From positions 1-64,000 of the forward strand of contig QNQO01005848.1 in the NCBI GenBank assembly GCA_003290165.1: DNA of 64,000 nt. The letters are read 5' to 3'. The translations under genes were made by a program, and so were the position numbers. Positions 34,520 to 46,639 of the stretch are shown one piece after another (the stretch's first letter is position 1; each line of letters begins with the position of its first letter). This DNA comes from Berberis thunbergii. Its lineage: Eukaryota; Streptophyta; Magnoliopsida; Ranunculales; Berberidaceae. Under the pieces are notes generated by a model that was not told the origin of the DNA, ran no database searches, and worked only from the letters and a program-made list of their open reading frames with translations.

Positions 34520-34680
34520 ATGCACACTTTCAAAGACTTGGCAAACCGAGTATTTTCATCTTCTGACTTCCAACACCTTGGCTTTGAACTTCTCAGAAGG
34601 CACTGTAGGCCCAACGTTTTCTTGCACCTTGAGCTCAGCTCTCATCATTGCATCACCTATCTCTTGAGTTGGAAATGAAA
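34520..34680 (-). other. unassigned exon-like reading frame
   Basis: The minus-strand frame IGDAMMRAELKVQENVGPTV, PSEKFKAKVLEVRR then stop, preceded by a pyrimidine-rich AG, looks like a terminal exon. I do not recognise the protein. Confidence 0.3.
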
Positions 34681-35239
34681 AGAGATGAAAAACACACTAT
34701 CTCCTCTCTTTCTCTCTGTGTTTTTGAAATATTGAGTGTTGTTTGTTTGATGGGAGAGAAGAAATGCAAGGTCACAAAGTGGGGTTGGGCAGGCAGACTC
34801 GTGAGCTCCTTTTCTCTCTCTTTATTAAACTCTTTCAAATTCCTCCGGTAACAGTCCCAACTGCACGTTTATGGTAGGGATCTACATGTTCAGACATCCC
34901 AGTAGTTGGTTCCTAGCTGACATGTAAAGAACAACGAAATTTCAATACATCCAAAAGGAAGCTTCAGTAAGAGATGTAACATTCCCTCACAGTTCTTTTC
35001 CTGGGCAGCTTTCAATCAGCTTTTTACATAGCAAGTATTTTCTTCAGAAGTCGCAACAATGAAACAGGAAAGATCACACTCATTGACGGCTAGAAAAAGG
35101 TTCAAGCATTTTTTTAGTATATAATATAATTATTAATATTAATCAAAGAGATTACAAACTACATATATATTACAACATACTAAGATTACAAACTACATGT
35201 TACAACATTAACTAGCAGCAGATACAAAGTAGAACTTAC

Positions 35240-35810
35240 ATTGGGCCAAGGTGAACATGCAGTGTTTGGGAATGTTCTGGGTGTAGGAAATGAGCTGAAT
35301 GAAATCTGCCACATGCCATTCAAACTGGAAAATATTATAGTAATCTTCTCCATCTCTTTCTGCATGAAAACTGCATTCTCATGATGAATCTACATCTTGA
35401 ACACAGAACTAAGAATTTATATAACTCGGGCCTCTTTCATTCAACTTAAACTGGATTACAAAATTACTCCCAAAACGAAAAAATTTATGAAAAAACCCAT
35501 AGGAAGAAGAAACAATAACAAAGTCATGCATCATAAAGATTTACACTTCCATGCCAACTAAGGCATGGTTGGAAGAAACAGGTTTTACCATCTCAAGTCA
35601 CTTACACTCCCGTGTCAACTAAGGCATGGGTGGAAGAAACAAGTTCACCATCAAGTTTCTCCCCATTTTTTTTAAAATTTTGCATCCTCTCTCCTGGCTG
35701 CTCTACCCCTCTACACTCTAAATGACTGCATCCCTTCCTCTCATCTTAAGCCATTGACAAAAGCCAGCAATGAATCCACATCACTTTGCTCAGATGTGCA
35801 CTTGATGGGC
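35240..35810 (-). pseudogene. APR: APS reductase 3' end, truncated tandem copy
   Basis: The minus strand from 35810 reads the last 20-odd codons of APS reductase ([17 protein letters not shown] then stop at 35741-35743), followed by a 3' UTR that matches the one at 47387-47560. Everything upstream of that codon is missing: at 35811 the sequence jumps to a second partial UTR copy. The UTR contains an internal duplication of CATGCCTTAGTTGACA-type words. The left limit is not sharp. Confidence 0.82.
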
Positions 35811-35812
35811 CG

Positions 35813-35961
35813 GAAGAAGAAACAAGAACAAAGTCATGCATCATAAAGATTTACAATTCCATGCCAAAAAGGCTTGGTTGGAAGAAACAGGTTTTACCAT
35901 CTCAAGTCACTTACACTCCCATGTCAACTAAGGCATGGGTGGAAGAAACAAGTTCACCATT
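35813..35961 (-). repeat. distal 3' UTR piece of the second APR copy
   Basis: Repeats the UTR sequence (AACAAAGTCATGCATCATAAAG and on to AACAAGTTCACCAT). Its last ~87 bases (about 35874-35960) are repeated at 47387-47474, at the other side of an 11.4-kb block of elements. Confidence 0.8.
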
Positions 35962-36045
35962 GATATTCACGTAATTATTACATAATATATCCCTTAGGGT
36001 GTGTTTGGTTGCATGGAATCCCATGCCATGGGAATTCATGAGGGG

Positions 36046-36258
36046 TATTGAGAATATTCTATATTGTATGATTAGGAACTAAATATTTGTATTAGGAAGG
36101 TTGCTTATTGAGTCAAGATTGTATAATAGTTTTAAGGAAGTTAGCAGATTATATTGTGAATATTCTCTGGATTAGTTTGTATATAAACAGGAGAATGTAA
36201 TAAGAAAAGGACAACGAAATACACACAAATCAATTCTTTTGTGTCTGGTATTCTATCA
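36046..36258 (+). repeat. 5' LTR of the copia element
   Basis: Identical to 40698-40910. It contains TTTGTATATAAACAGG (TATA-like box near 36178). Confidence 0.95.
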
Positions 36259-36270
36259 TGGTATCAGAGC
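36259..36270 (+). other. primer-binding site, initiator tRNA-Met
   Basis: TGGTATCAGAGC immediately after the LTR. Confidence 0.95.
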
Positions 36271-36369
36271 TAATCATAAGAGTATCATAAAGGGAGGAAA
36301 TGTACCTTTGTACGATTGGATCTTCCTCTAACTGGGCCTTCTTCGAATAAGAAGGAACGAAGAAGAAGA

Positions 36370-36860
36370 AGAAAGATCGGCTGATCGAACCTGATCGAAC
36401 CGCTGATCGAACCTCTGATTGAACCTCTGACCTGATCAAGAAGGAACTTTGATTGAAGAAGGAACCCTCTGATTGAATAAGAAGAAACCCTCTGATTGAA
36501 CCTCTGATCGAATAAGAAGGAACCCTCTGATCTGATTGAACCCCTGATCGAATAAGAAGGAACCCTCTGATTGAACCCCTGATCGAAGATACTGTGTAAG
36601 AAGTGTGGAGATTCCGAAGAAGTTCTGATCGAAGAAGACAAAGCAGGTAGGTGTGTGATTTGAACCCTTGCGATTTGAACACTGATCGAAGAAGTTTTGA
36701 ACCTCAGTGAACACTGATCGAAGAAGAAATCTTCTCCTCTCTGGTTTATGTTTGATCGAACCTGATTGAAGAACCTCTCGCTGTGATTTTTCTCTCGCTC
36801 AACCTGATCGAAGAACCTGATCGAGGAACCTCTTGCTGTGATCAAAACCTCTGATCGAAT
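36370..36860. repeat. minisatellite in the copia leader
   Basis: Irregular tandem units built from TGATCGAATAAGAAGGAACC and CTCTGATTGAACC. The open frames on the minus strand here are translations of the repeat and not genes. Confidence 0.85.
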
Positions 36861-37245
36861 CATTGTAAATCAACCGCTTCTCTATTGTCGCCCATGGCTT
36901 CCCTCCTCAAAACGGGAGGTTCCGAAGATTGAATGTGAAGAAGGTCAAAGAGGAAGTCGAATCTTAAACCCTAACCCTAGTTGAGCCGACCGAAGACAAA
37001 CTCCTATTTCTACATAGAAATCATAAGACAAACTCCGACCGAAGCAGAAGAACATCTCACGGTGAATTGTTGATTGAGATCCATCGATGCAGAGTGAATC
37101 GATGGAATCTCTCGCTGCTTATTGAGTCAGAACCTCTCTCTGGTTCTTTGTTTATGTTTCTGTTTAAAAAAAAAGTAGAGTTTATCTTCTCTGGCTGTCG
37201 TGAGTACAGTTTTGATTGTTCGAGATTTCTCTTTGAACGTCGCTC

Positions 37246-37473
37246 ATGGCTGGGGGTGCCAACGCTGCTCAGACAGGTTCTTCTGGGGCAGGAGTGACTG
37301 AGACAAATGCATCTCCACTGCCCGGGTTGAATACCACCCAGTGGCAGACACTTCTCCAAATGCTGGGCGGGTCAAAATTCACAACGACCGATAAGATGAT
37401 TGGTAAGCCTTGGATTATTGACACGGGAGCTTCGAATCACATGACTGGCACGATCGGGATCTCCGTGACTTAA
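37246..37473 (+). pseudogene. copia gag C-tail and protease start, frame broken
   Basis: Met at 37246, then a short Gly/Ala-rich tail (MAGGANAAQTG) and the usual linker to protease ([13 protein letters not shown], catalytic DTGA). The capsid and CCHC parts of gag are entirely absent. The frame stops at 37471; the GGG at 37456-37458 is one base short of what would carry it into the following pol frame. Confidence 0.85.
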
Positions 37474-40400
37474 GGGAGATTGCTCAATGTCCCGTGGGAT
37501 TGCCAGATGGGAGTAGCGCTATCGCCACTAAAGAGGGGACGATCATTCTTGACAGAAATTTCTGTTTGCAAAATGTTCTTTATGTGCCAGGGCTAACTTG
37601 CAATTTAATTTCTGTGTCGCAATTGACTGATCACTATAATTGTTTTGTCCAATTCACTAATGATCTGTGTGTTATACAGGACCGCACTTCGAGGATGCTG
37701 ATTGGTGCGGGTGAACGACGCGATGGACTCTATTACTTCCGAGAGTTGCCACAGATTCATGCAATAAAGGCCAATAGTGTTGTGTCTCTTGATCTATGGC
37801 ATCAGCGACTGGGTCATCCATCTCTACAGGTAACAAAGTTAGTTCCCGAAGTAAGTTTTAGTGAAAAGAAAAATCGCTTGAATAAAAACTGTGACGTCTG
37901 CCAGAGGGCAAAGCAAAGTAGAGATAAGTTTCCTGTTAGTGAACATAAAGCTTCGACTATTTTTGAACTTATTCACACTGATTTATGGGGACCTTATAGA
38001 ACAACTTCTTCTTGTGGTGCTTCTTATTTCTTGACCATTGTTGATGATTTTTTCCGTGCTGTATGGATTTACTTACTTGTTGATAAGAAAGAGGTCTCTC
38101 ACACTCTTCAAATGTTTTTCTCGATGGTTAAGAGACAATTTGATAAAGAGGTAAAAATTTTGCGGAGTGATAACAGCACTGAATTCACTTGCCTGCGACA
38201 ATATTTTCTTGACCATGGGATCGTTTTTCAAACATCTTGTGTGGGAACACCTCAACAGAATGGGCGGGTTGAACGAAAACACCAACATATTTTGAACGTC
38301 GCTCGGGCGCTGCGTTTTCAGGGTTCTCTTCCTATTGAGTTTTGGGGAGAATGTGTGTTGACGACTGGATACTTGATAAATAGGACTCCCTCCTTGGTCT
38401 TGAATGGGAAAACACCTTATAGTGTCCTATATGGCACCTCACCCACTTACGATCATTTGCGCATTTTTGGGTCCTTGTGTTATGCGCATGTGCAGATGGG
38501 GGATAAGTTTGCCAGTAGAAGTCGAAGGTGCGTCTTTGTTGGGTACCCTTATGGAAAAAAGGGGTGGCGTTTGTATGACTTGGAGAAACGAGATTTCTTT
38601 GTTTCTCGTAATGTTGTATTCTCGGAAGGAGTTTTTCCCTTTGCAGATAATTTTAATTTAGACCATGATGGTCTGCCTAATATCGAGGCGGTTCTCGAGG
38701 ACTTTGAGGAGACATCTACGCCTGTTTTGAAGGGGGGTGCCGAGGGGTTTGTACAACCGGATGGGGCTGCTGGTCAGCCGGCATGTGTCGAGGAATTTGT
38801 TAAGCCAAATAGGGCTGCTGAGCAGTCTACATGTGCCGAGGATGGGGCAAATGCTGGTGCCGAGGCATTTGTACAACCGGATGAGGCTGCTAGGCAGCCG
38901 ATTTGTGTGAACCAGGAGGACAATCAGGACGCAAATCAGGAAGATGTGTTGGGCAGGGGTCAACGCAGAAGGCAAGCCTCGGTACGACTCCGTGATTATG
39001 TTACTCATACCATTCAAAAAATGAGTCCATCCGTACCAGCTTCACCCGTACCACGACATTCCTCAGGTACACCATATCCTATAGCACATTATGTGAATTG
39101 TGATAATTTTTCTATGCGACATAGACATTTTCTTGCAGCCTTGACAACAAATCGGGAACCTGTGTGCTATTCTGAGGCTGTGAAAGACAGTCGCTGGCGG
39201 GATGCCATGCGACGAGCAATTGAGGCTCTTGAGATTAATGAAACCTGGGTTGTAGCAGAATTGCCACCAGGAAAGAAAGCTCTAGGATGCAAGTGGGTAT
39301 ACAAGATCAAGTATAATTCTGATGGTACCATTGAGCGATTGAAGGCTCGGCTGGTTATTCTTGGAAATCATCAAATTGAAGGACTTGATTATACAGAGAC
39401 ATTTGCTCCAGTAGCTAAGATGGTTACAGTGCGGGTCTTTCTTGCCGTTGCAGCTGCCATGAATTGGGAAGTCCATCAGATGGATGTTCATAATGCATTT
39501 CTACATGGTGACCTTACAGAAGAGGTATACATGAAGTTACCACCCGATTTTCAGGTGGGGACTTTCGGGAAGGTGTGCAAGCTTAGGAAATCATTATATG
39601 GGCTGAAGCAGGCACCCCGGTGCTGGTTCGCTAAACTGTCAACTGCTTTGAAGAATTATGGTTTTCAGCAATCTTATTCAGATTATTCTTTGTTTACTCT
39701 ATAGAGAGGTGTGGTTCATCTCAGTGTCCTTGTTTATGTCGACGACCTTATCATCTCTAGGTGTAATCCGGTTGATATACAGAAATTCAAAGGTTACCTC
39801 AGTGCTTGTTTCCACATGAAAGATCTGGGTCCTTTAAAGTATTTCTTGGGGGTAGAAGTGGCACGCGGATCAGATGGGTTTGTACTTTGTCAACGCAAAT
39901 ACGCGCTTGACATCATTTCTGAGGCAGGATTGCTAGGGGCAAGGCCCGTGGCGGTGCCACTGGAACAAAATCACCGACTCGCCTTGTTTAGGTGTCAAGA
40001 GCTTGCTGATCCGGAGCCTTACCGTTGCTTGGTGGGGCGGCTAATTTATTTGTGTTTTACTCGACCCGAATTATCTTATAGTGTTCATGTTTTATCTCAA
40101 TTTATGCAACGTCCTCGGGCAGACCACTGGGAAGCGACTTTGCGGGTGGTTCGGTACTTAAAAGGTAATCCGGGTCAAGGTATACATTTGAGTAGTAAGT
40201 GTGACATGCAGTTACATGGGTGGTGTGATGCTGACTGGGCCGGATGCCCATTGACTAGGCGGTCCCTCACAGGGTGGTTAGTGTTTCTTGGGAACTCGCC
40301 AGTATCTTGGAAGATGAAGAAGCAACATACAGTATCTCGTTCCTCCGCAGAGGCGGAATACCGGTCTATGGCTATGACTACATGTGAGTTGAAATGGCTA

Positions 40401-40695
40401 AAAGCTATTTTAGCTAGCCTCGGGATGCCCCATACACGTCCCATGTCTCTTCATTGTGATAGTCAGGCGGCTCTCCATATATCTCAAAATCCCGTATTTC
40501 ATGAACGGACAAAACACATTGAGGTCGATTGTCACTTTGTCCGTGATGACATTGTTGCCGGAATATCAATCCCACCTTTGTCCCGTCCAATGCGCAACTC
40601 GCTGACATTTTCACAAAAGCGTTGGGCAAACGACAGTATGAGTATCTACTTCGCAAGTTGGGCATACAGGATCTCCATGCTCCAACTTGAGGGGG
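37474..40695 (+). pseudogene. copia pol: protease end, integrase, RT, RNase H with one amber and one frameshift
   Basis: The open part 37494-39704 covers GAG-pre-integrase ([18 protein letters not shown]), integrase core ([31 protein letters not shown]) and RT up to [12 protein letters not shown] at 39702-39704 is in frame a few codons before catalytic LVYVDDLI. The same frame goes on from 39711 through RNase H (GWCDADWAGCP, SSAEAEYRSMA, HIEVDCHFVRDD). At 40562-40563 one base is missing in an A run, after which the last ~40 codons continue in another frame up to a TGA beside the polypurine tract. A TRANS supply of proteins was probably needed, since gag is missing as well. Confidence 0.93.
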
Positions 40696-40697
40696 GG

Positions 40698-40910
40698 TAT
40701 TGAGAATATTCTATATTGTATGATTAGGAACTAAATATTTGTATTAGGAAGGTTGCTTATTGAGTCAAGATTGTATAATAGTTTTAAGGAAGTTAGCAGA
40801 TTATATTGTGAATATTCTCTGGATTAGTTTGTATATAAACAGGAGAATGTAATAAGAAAAGGACAACGAAATACACACAAATCAATTCTTTTGTGTCTGG
40901 TATTCTATCA
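40698..40910 (+). repeat. 3' LTR of the copia element
   Basis: Identical to 36046-36258; followed by AGGGG. Confidence 0.95.
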
Positions 40911-41268
40911 AGGGGACCCTTACATTTTAGGCTAAATTGATGTATCACTCTACATCCACCATTTGATTTTGTGATCAATGGTGGGAATGGAAGTCCCATG
41001 AACATGGGAATCACATGCCTTGGGGGACCAAGAAATGAGATTCTCATGTCCATGGAACTTTCATTTCCACCATTGATCACAAAATCAAATGGTGGTGAAA
41101 TGGTGAATGTGGAGTTTAGCCTAAAATATAGGGATCCCCTCATGGATTCCCATGACATGAATTCTATGCAACTAAACACACCCTTAATTTATATATATTA
41201 GTATTTCGATTATTATATTTTATTCTTATTATTTCATTTTCATGTATTTATAGGAATTTGAGCGTAAA

Positions 41269-43087
41269 TGATGAAATCGCATTAAGGCGACAATTTAAGG
41301 AATGATCAATTTGTTGATTATAGCGGTGGTACAAAGTAGAGGGTTACATATCTAAACCTAATCCAAATAAACCTAGGTCTATCTAATTTAACCTAAGCCC
41401 AAACCCAAAATGCTAACCTAAAAACCCAAGCCCAACGCCTTTTGGAGAACCCAAGCCCAAGAAAATAGGAGAACCCTATTTAACTCTCCCCATTTTGGAG
41501 AAAAGCTCTCCCTCTTCTTCCACGTTTCGTTTCTCTTCTTCTCTTTTCCAGCCACCACGCCAATCCACCCTGCCGGCAATCCTCGCTCGATAGGAGGACC
41601 GGCAGTGCGATCATCCTGCCACCACCACCTCCTCCCCGTCCTCTACCATCAGCCGACACCTCGCCTTCCTCCCTCACCCGCTCTTCCTCGCTAGCTAGGG
41701 AGACGCCACACCCTATCCCTGTCGCAAACAACCACGCAAAACCACCATCCACGACTCCCCTGTTCCTCTCTTCTTCCCCTATTTTCGTGTTTCTCTCTTC
41801 ACCTCGCCACCGTCTAGCATCCACATCGCCGAGCACCACCATCAGACGCCACCACCTCCTCCTTCCTATTTCTCTTTCTCAGCCACCGCCCTATTCCACC
41901 GCTCGACAGAGCTCCACTGCCCTGTCTCCCTCCTCCATTCTCGCCCTGTTCGGTTTTTCTCTCTGCTAATCCTTCTCTCGGTCCTCTCTCTCTTGCAAAG
42001 ACCGGAGCTCGTCGGAGGAACAAAGAGCTCGCGAGGAGTAGTGGAAACAGGGAGCGCCTCCCTGTTTCACCGTCCCTATTCCTATTCCTCATTCGCGTAT
42101 TTTTCTCTCTCGTTGTTTCCTCACCCTATCTCTGTCTTCTTGCAGGTACCAGAGCCGTTTGGAGCGAAGACGAAGGAGCTCGCGAGAAGCGCGGCTTGCT
42201 GGAGACGAAGGCGCAGTGAAAACACATGATTTCTGGCGGGAACCAACTGTTTTTCAAGCAATTTGCTATTGGCACCCCGAGATCCTGTAAGAGCCACCAC
42301 ATCCACCAGCAGTCTTTCTCGGGATTTGTGTTAGTGCAGAGATGAATTCCACCTCCATTGATGCTGTGACCACCACCACCATGATCTTCTAGACCCCGCG
42401 CCGAGGCGAAGATAAAACCACATGGTTTCCTAGAGTTTGTTGTATTTGAATTTATTGTTTTCTTTATACTTGAACATTAAATACAGTTGATTTCTGAGTT
42501 TCAATAATTTGCTTTCACCGATTATATCCAGATTAGTTATCTAGACTAGTCTGTAGTTCGAAGTACCCTTTATTGATACTCAAAGCCTGCTTTAATTAAT
42601 TAATCTGAATCTGTGATTGTGTGTGCTGTAAGAAGACATGCAATGCTAGGGGTTTAGAATAGTTAAAATAAACCTGTGATTGTGTGTGTCGTAAGAAGAC
42701 ATGCAATGTTAGGGGTTTACACCTTTGCTGAAGTCAATTGCAAATTTAGATTAATTTTTAGGTTAGTCATGTTAATTCTTGAAAACAATAATTTGGATTA
42801 CACAAATCTCGAAGAACCTGTGGTGGATTCGATGTCTCGGTCCCCTCTCTTATCATCATATCAGTTTAATTTTAGTTGTCAATTTAGTCTCTTCATTTTA
42901 GTACTTTACATCTGGTGTAACCTTCAACTCTAAATTAGTTCAAATAACTCTTAGAATTCGATTGTTTGTCAATCCTCGTGGGATCAACCTGTATTTGCCA
43001 CTGTCTACTAGTTAGATAGCCGTGCACTTGCGGTATTACAAGTAGGGTTTATTAACTTATTAATTTAGGTTAATAAAAACTCCATCA
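41269..43087 (+). repeat. probable LTR of an Athila-like gypsy element
   Basis: The end is firm: ...ACTCCATCA followed by TTTTTGGCGCCAATTGCCGGGGAT (primer region, 43090-43113), the pattern of Athila-type elements. The start at 41269 (TGATGAAATCGC) is inferred from matching TGATG at both termini. It contains a CT-rich stretch (41500-42200) and a two-copy repeat (TGTGATTGTGTGTG..AAGACATGCAATG) at 42612-42716. No second LTR. Open frames on both strands within it are low-complexity. Confidence 0.6.
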
Positions 43088-43900
43088 AGTTTTTGGCGCC
43101 AATTGCCGGGGATTGTAACGGTACAATCGAAATCTAGTTTTGTTTTTGCTAGTTTATAAATTAGGCTTAATTTTCTTTTTAGAAACAGTGTACGAGTCAG
43201 TTTCTTATTTGTTTTATTTGCTTGAGTTTGAATTATTTTTCCATTTATTTTGCAGGCGGTCAAACACTTAGGAGCTCAAGTGGGAACAAAGTGAAATATT
43301 GCGATTTGCGTGGAAACTCTCAGAAATTGACTTCTACCCGGCATCACAAGTAACCCAAAAGAGATTCTCGCAGGAGGTAACTTCTACCCACCGCATTTGC
43401 ACGCGGTTTCTGTGTGATCACTTGTGTTTAGCTTGTTCTAAGTAGTATTGCATGCAAATTTGAATAGTGGCAGGATTGAGTTGAAACTTTCGTGCCCTCT
43501 CCCGCGGATAGGTTAATCACTATTTATTTTAGGGTTAAAAACCTAGACCTTCACTATTTAAAATTTGTAGCAAGATAATTATCTAGGACTGGTGTGACGG
43601 TCATAGAAACCCTCTTTGGACGTTTGATAGCTTAAATTGTTCGAGTGAAGGAACATATCCCATCTGGGAACGGTTCTTGAACTGGCATGTCACTTTGAGC
43701 TAGAGAGTGGAAAGAGAGGTAGGAGCAACTTTATAGTGGCGGATTGATAGGAAATTACAGTGCCTCTCCCACGGTTAGGTAAATTGAATTGAATTCTAGC
43801 TCTACATTAGTAACAAAGATCTAGGGTCGTATGTCATTCATTTTATTGCGCATCATTTAGGGTTCCATTCTTTTTATTTTTTTTTAAAGTCAAGTCATCT
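43088..43900 (+). other. gypsy primer-binding region and untranslated leader
   Basis: Starts at the TGGCGCC motif (43094-43100) and runs without coding sequence. It has two similar phrases GTGCCTCTCCCACGG and GTGCCCTCTCCCGCGG. No + strand gag follows. Confidence 0.6.
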
Positions 43901-46240
43901 TCATATAGTGGTCCCCAAACCTATATTTTGCTACTCCTTGAGCAAAACAATAGAAATAAAATTCTAACTCACTTTCGCAAGAATCATCGGTTGTACTTAC
44001 CTTAAATGTGCAACAAGGCTTTAAACCCCTAGATTACCTCTAGTAGACGAGTTATAGTCTCGTGAGGGTTTCCAGAAATGTTACCCACAAACATTATGAC
44101 TCAATAAATTTCCAAAACATGGTAACTCAATCACTCGATCTATTATCCTCAAAGTAAGAATCTAATTGCCAAATTTTTTTTTGAAAACAACTAACAGTGT
44201 CACAATAATATATCAAAGAGTCTCACAACAATTTAATAATACCCAAAGGTTAAATAAATTTCATCAATTATTCCCTACTCGAAGTGTGTGTGTGTGCATG
44301 GCTTTATCAACATAAATTTATTTTTCTCAGCAAAGATACGACTAGATAACCTTTGAATTGTACGCTTCGACTACAAATCTCTTTTGTCACTCAGAAATGA
44401 ATCACTCAAAGATTGGTTAGTTATCACTCAGTTTATATGTGTGAAAGAGAATAAATTATGGAAAGACAAACATCTCACATATAATAATCATGAAAAAACG
44501 GACTTTCAAATAATGAAATGAATATCTCATGGACATGAATATCAATTACTTTGAGAATGTTGAATCACACACCATAGTTCTTGTTTATTTAATCTCCACG
44601 TCTATGAACCGAACTTTTACTTAAGATCAATTAGGTCTTTATTAGGTTGTAATGAGGCTAAGATTTTGGCTAACAATAATGGAAAAGGATACGAGAAAAT
44701 TCACTGAGAATAGATACACCCTTTAATAAGCACGTGGGGCTCTGAAGAATAAACCAATGTTGTACACCATTAATTTTTCTTCCTTCGAAATTCTTCTTCA
44801 TATATATATATATATATTTTTTTTTTTTCTTTTATAAGATCAACAACATGCTTTCCCTTTCTGCACAATAAAACATTTCAATCCCGAGGATTCATGGAAT
44901 ATTTAATTTCAACTCTTTTTATTTGCCCATTTCAAAAATACATCAACCATACACATTCTCAGATACAATGGGTAAGGATAAAAATAGTATGGGATATTAC
45001 TCCCTAACTAGAGTAGGTACTGGAGATGGGGTTAACAAAGAAAAAGCCTATTTAAAGGCTCAAAGGGTCGCAAACGGATATTTATCATTAGGTGGGCTAA
45101 AAGGCTAAAGAACAGTTCAAAGAAAAAAAAATGCCTATATCACTTCTTAAGCTCTAGTCGGTATTATGATATCTCAACTAAATAAATCAAGAAGTTCTAG
45201 TGTAATAATTCAATTTTAACGACATTCTCAAAGCAATCAATAAAAGAAACAAGAATAATGATATCATCAACGAGATAATGCATATTCAAGAAAAGTCAGA
45301 GTTTATTTAATAACCCTCAAGAAAAATAGAATGTCTCGAAACTCACAAGAGTTAAGTCTCCACTATTATTCTAAGGTTTTATAGTTAATATCTTACTGAT
45401 TAATTCAAATCATGCTAACTCGGCTTATAGTGCAAGAATGGTCGAGTCGAAAAAATATCATGAAATATATTTAACTTAAAGATAATATCAAACTTATGTT
45501 TTCCTATTAATATATAAAAGTGACAAGTGAAAGCATGTATTCCTCAAATTTAAAGGCATAATTGAAAGCACATCCTCTTCATGGGAAAGAAACTTAGATT
45601 TTGAATGCATTTTCAAATTGAAAATTTTTCCACACAATCATAATTAACTATGTATTCAATGGAGATTGAGTAGAATACAATAGTAAATTGTGAAATAAAT
45701 TTTAGTTCAAAATTTTTTGAAAAATGTAGAAAAACTCATAAATCTCACCCCAAACCTGAACCAAACACTTCCTCAATGTATAAAATGATGATGATCATGA
45801 CAAATGCAGGAAAAAGAAAAGATGAGAGTTAGAGTGATATTACCATGGGAAAGTTTTTACCAATTTCGACGAAATCGTCCACCAATGAACGCTCAACAAC
45901 ATAAGAACTGTGGACTCATCATAATAAATTGATAAAAACAATACAAGACATAAAAAGATATACAAATGAAATAATGAAAAAAATTACATGTATCAGTTGT
46001 AAGTCAAAATTGTTACGGAGCTAACGAGTATGAGTGAAATGCAACTAGAAAGAACTCGAAAATCAATCCAGACTAACCATAATGACACAACTGAAGCTAG
46101 CTGCCTCCTAGAAGCGTTTGGTTTAACGTCATCAGCCCGACATATATTCTTCCTCACAAATGATGTATCATAAAGTGAGGAAGAACATAGCAAACACTCT
46201 CCTCAAAAGGGGCAAGGAATCATATAGCAACAACCTAAAG
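43901..46240. other. AT-rich retrotransposon-like non-coding DNA
   Basis: No gene recognised. It probably belongs to the 3' untranslated part of the minus-strand gypsy remnant that follows, since its style (long AT-rich non-coding stretch) fits Athila-type elements. Confidence 0.35.
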
Positions 46241-46639
46241 CTAACACATAGTAGTAACCACATGCGACACAACGTAAACTAACTCATCCCAAAAACTACG
46301 AAGGCTCCATGCAAAATAATAAAGCAAATGCAAATGAACTCGCATTCTTTGAAAATCCGTGGGAACCTTGAGTAGAAAGGGGTCACAAACAATGATATCC
46401 AGCAAATGACTCCTACCTACTCCTAAAAAAGGACATCCTAAGTCAGGTTGCGAATCATAAGATTGAATATGTATCACAATAGGGTGGTCAAAACTGAAAT
46501 CATTTCTTACAGACAATGGATCCACATAGGTAGCATCAGTCAATATGAAAGGGATGGAACGAGGTATGTCTATAGATATATCGGGTGGTACAGGCTCATC
46601 ATAACAAAATGAACTACACCAAGATGATGAGTTAGACAA
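46241..46639 (-). CDS. open frame of unknown function next to gag remnant
   Basis: Frame of 132 codons beginning MSNSSSWCSSFCYDEPVPPD and ending in an aromatic-rich stretch (LHLLYYFAWSLRSFWDELVY). It is directly downstream of the gag remnant on the same strand. I do not recognise it. It may be element-specific or a chance frame. Confidence 0.35.
   Translation of the reverse strand: MSNSSSWCSSFCYDEPVPPDISIDIPRSIPFILTDATYVDPLSVRNDFSFDHPIVIHIQSYDSQPDLGCPFLGVGRSHLLDIIVCDPFLLKVPTDFQRMRVHLHLLYYFAWSLRSFWDELVYVVSHVVTTMC

Larger units (their letters stand above)
36046..40910 (+). mobile_element. copia LTR retrotransposon with identical LTRs, gag lost
   Basis: Two 213-bp LTRs (36046-36258, 40698-40910) that I find identical base for base. 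Target duplication AGGGG at 36041-36045 and 40911-40915, inside the MITE. Primer site TGGTATCAGAGC at 36259-36270, polypurine tract GGGGGGG at 40691-40697. The LTRs start TATTGAG and end CTATCA, so the termini are TA..CA, not TG..CA. A long leader with minisatellite repeats replaces gag. Pol is present with two one-base breaks and one amber codon. The insertion is very young. Confidence 0.95.
35997..41183. mobile_element. PIF/Harbinger-like MITE split by a copia element
   Basis: Ends GGGTGTGTTTGGTTGCATGG (35997) and the complement with two mismatches (ends 41183), target TTA on both sides (35994-35996, 41184-41186). Without the copia element it is about 317 bp and has foldback arms (CCACCATTTGATTTTGTGAT near 40955 and its complement near 41070). 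Same terminal family as 4138-6369. Confidence 0.9.

Noticed and set aside
36230..36863. Three overlapping minus-strand frames of 92-192 codons
   Set aside because: They translate the minisatellite in the copia leader; periodic composition, no domain.
41480..42229. Several open frames on both strands near 41.5-42.2 kb
   Set aside because: CT/GA-rich sequence of a probable gypsy LTR leaves both strands open by composition.
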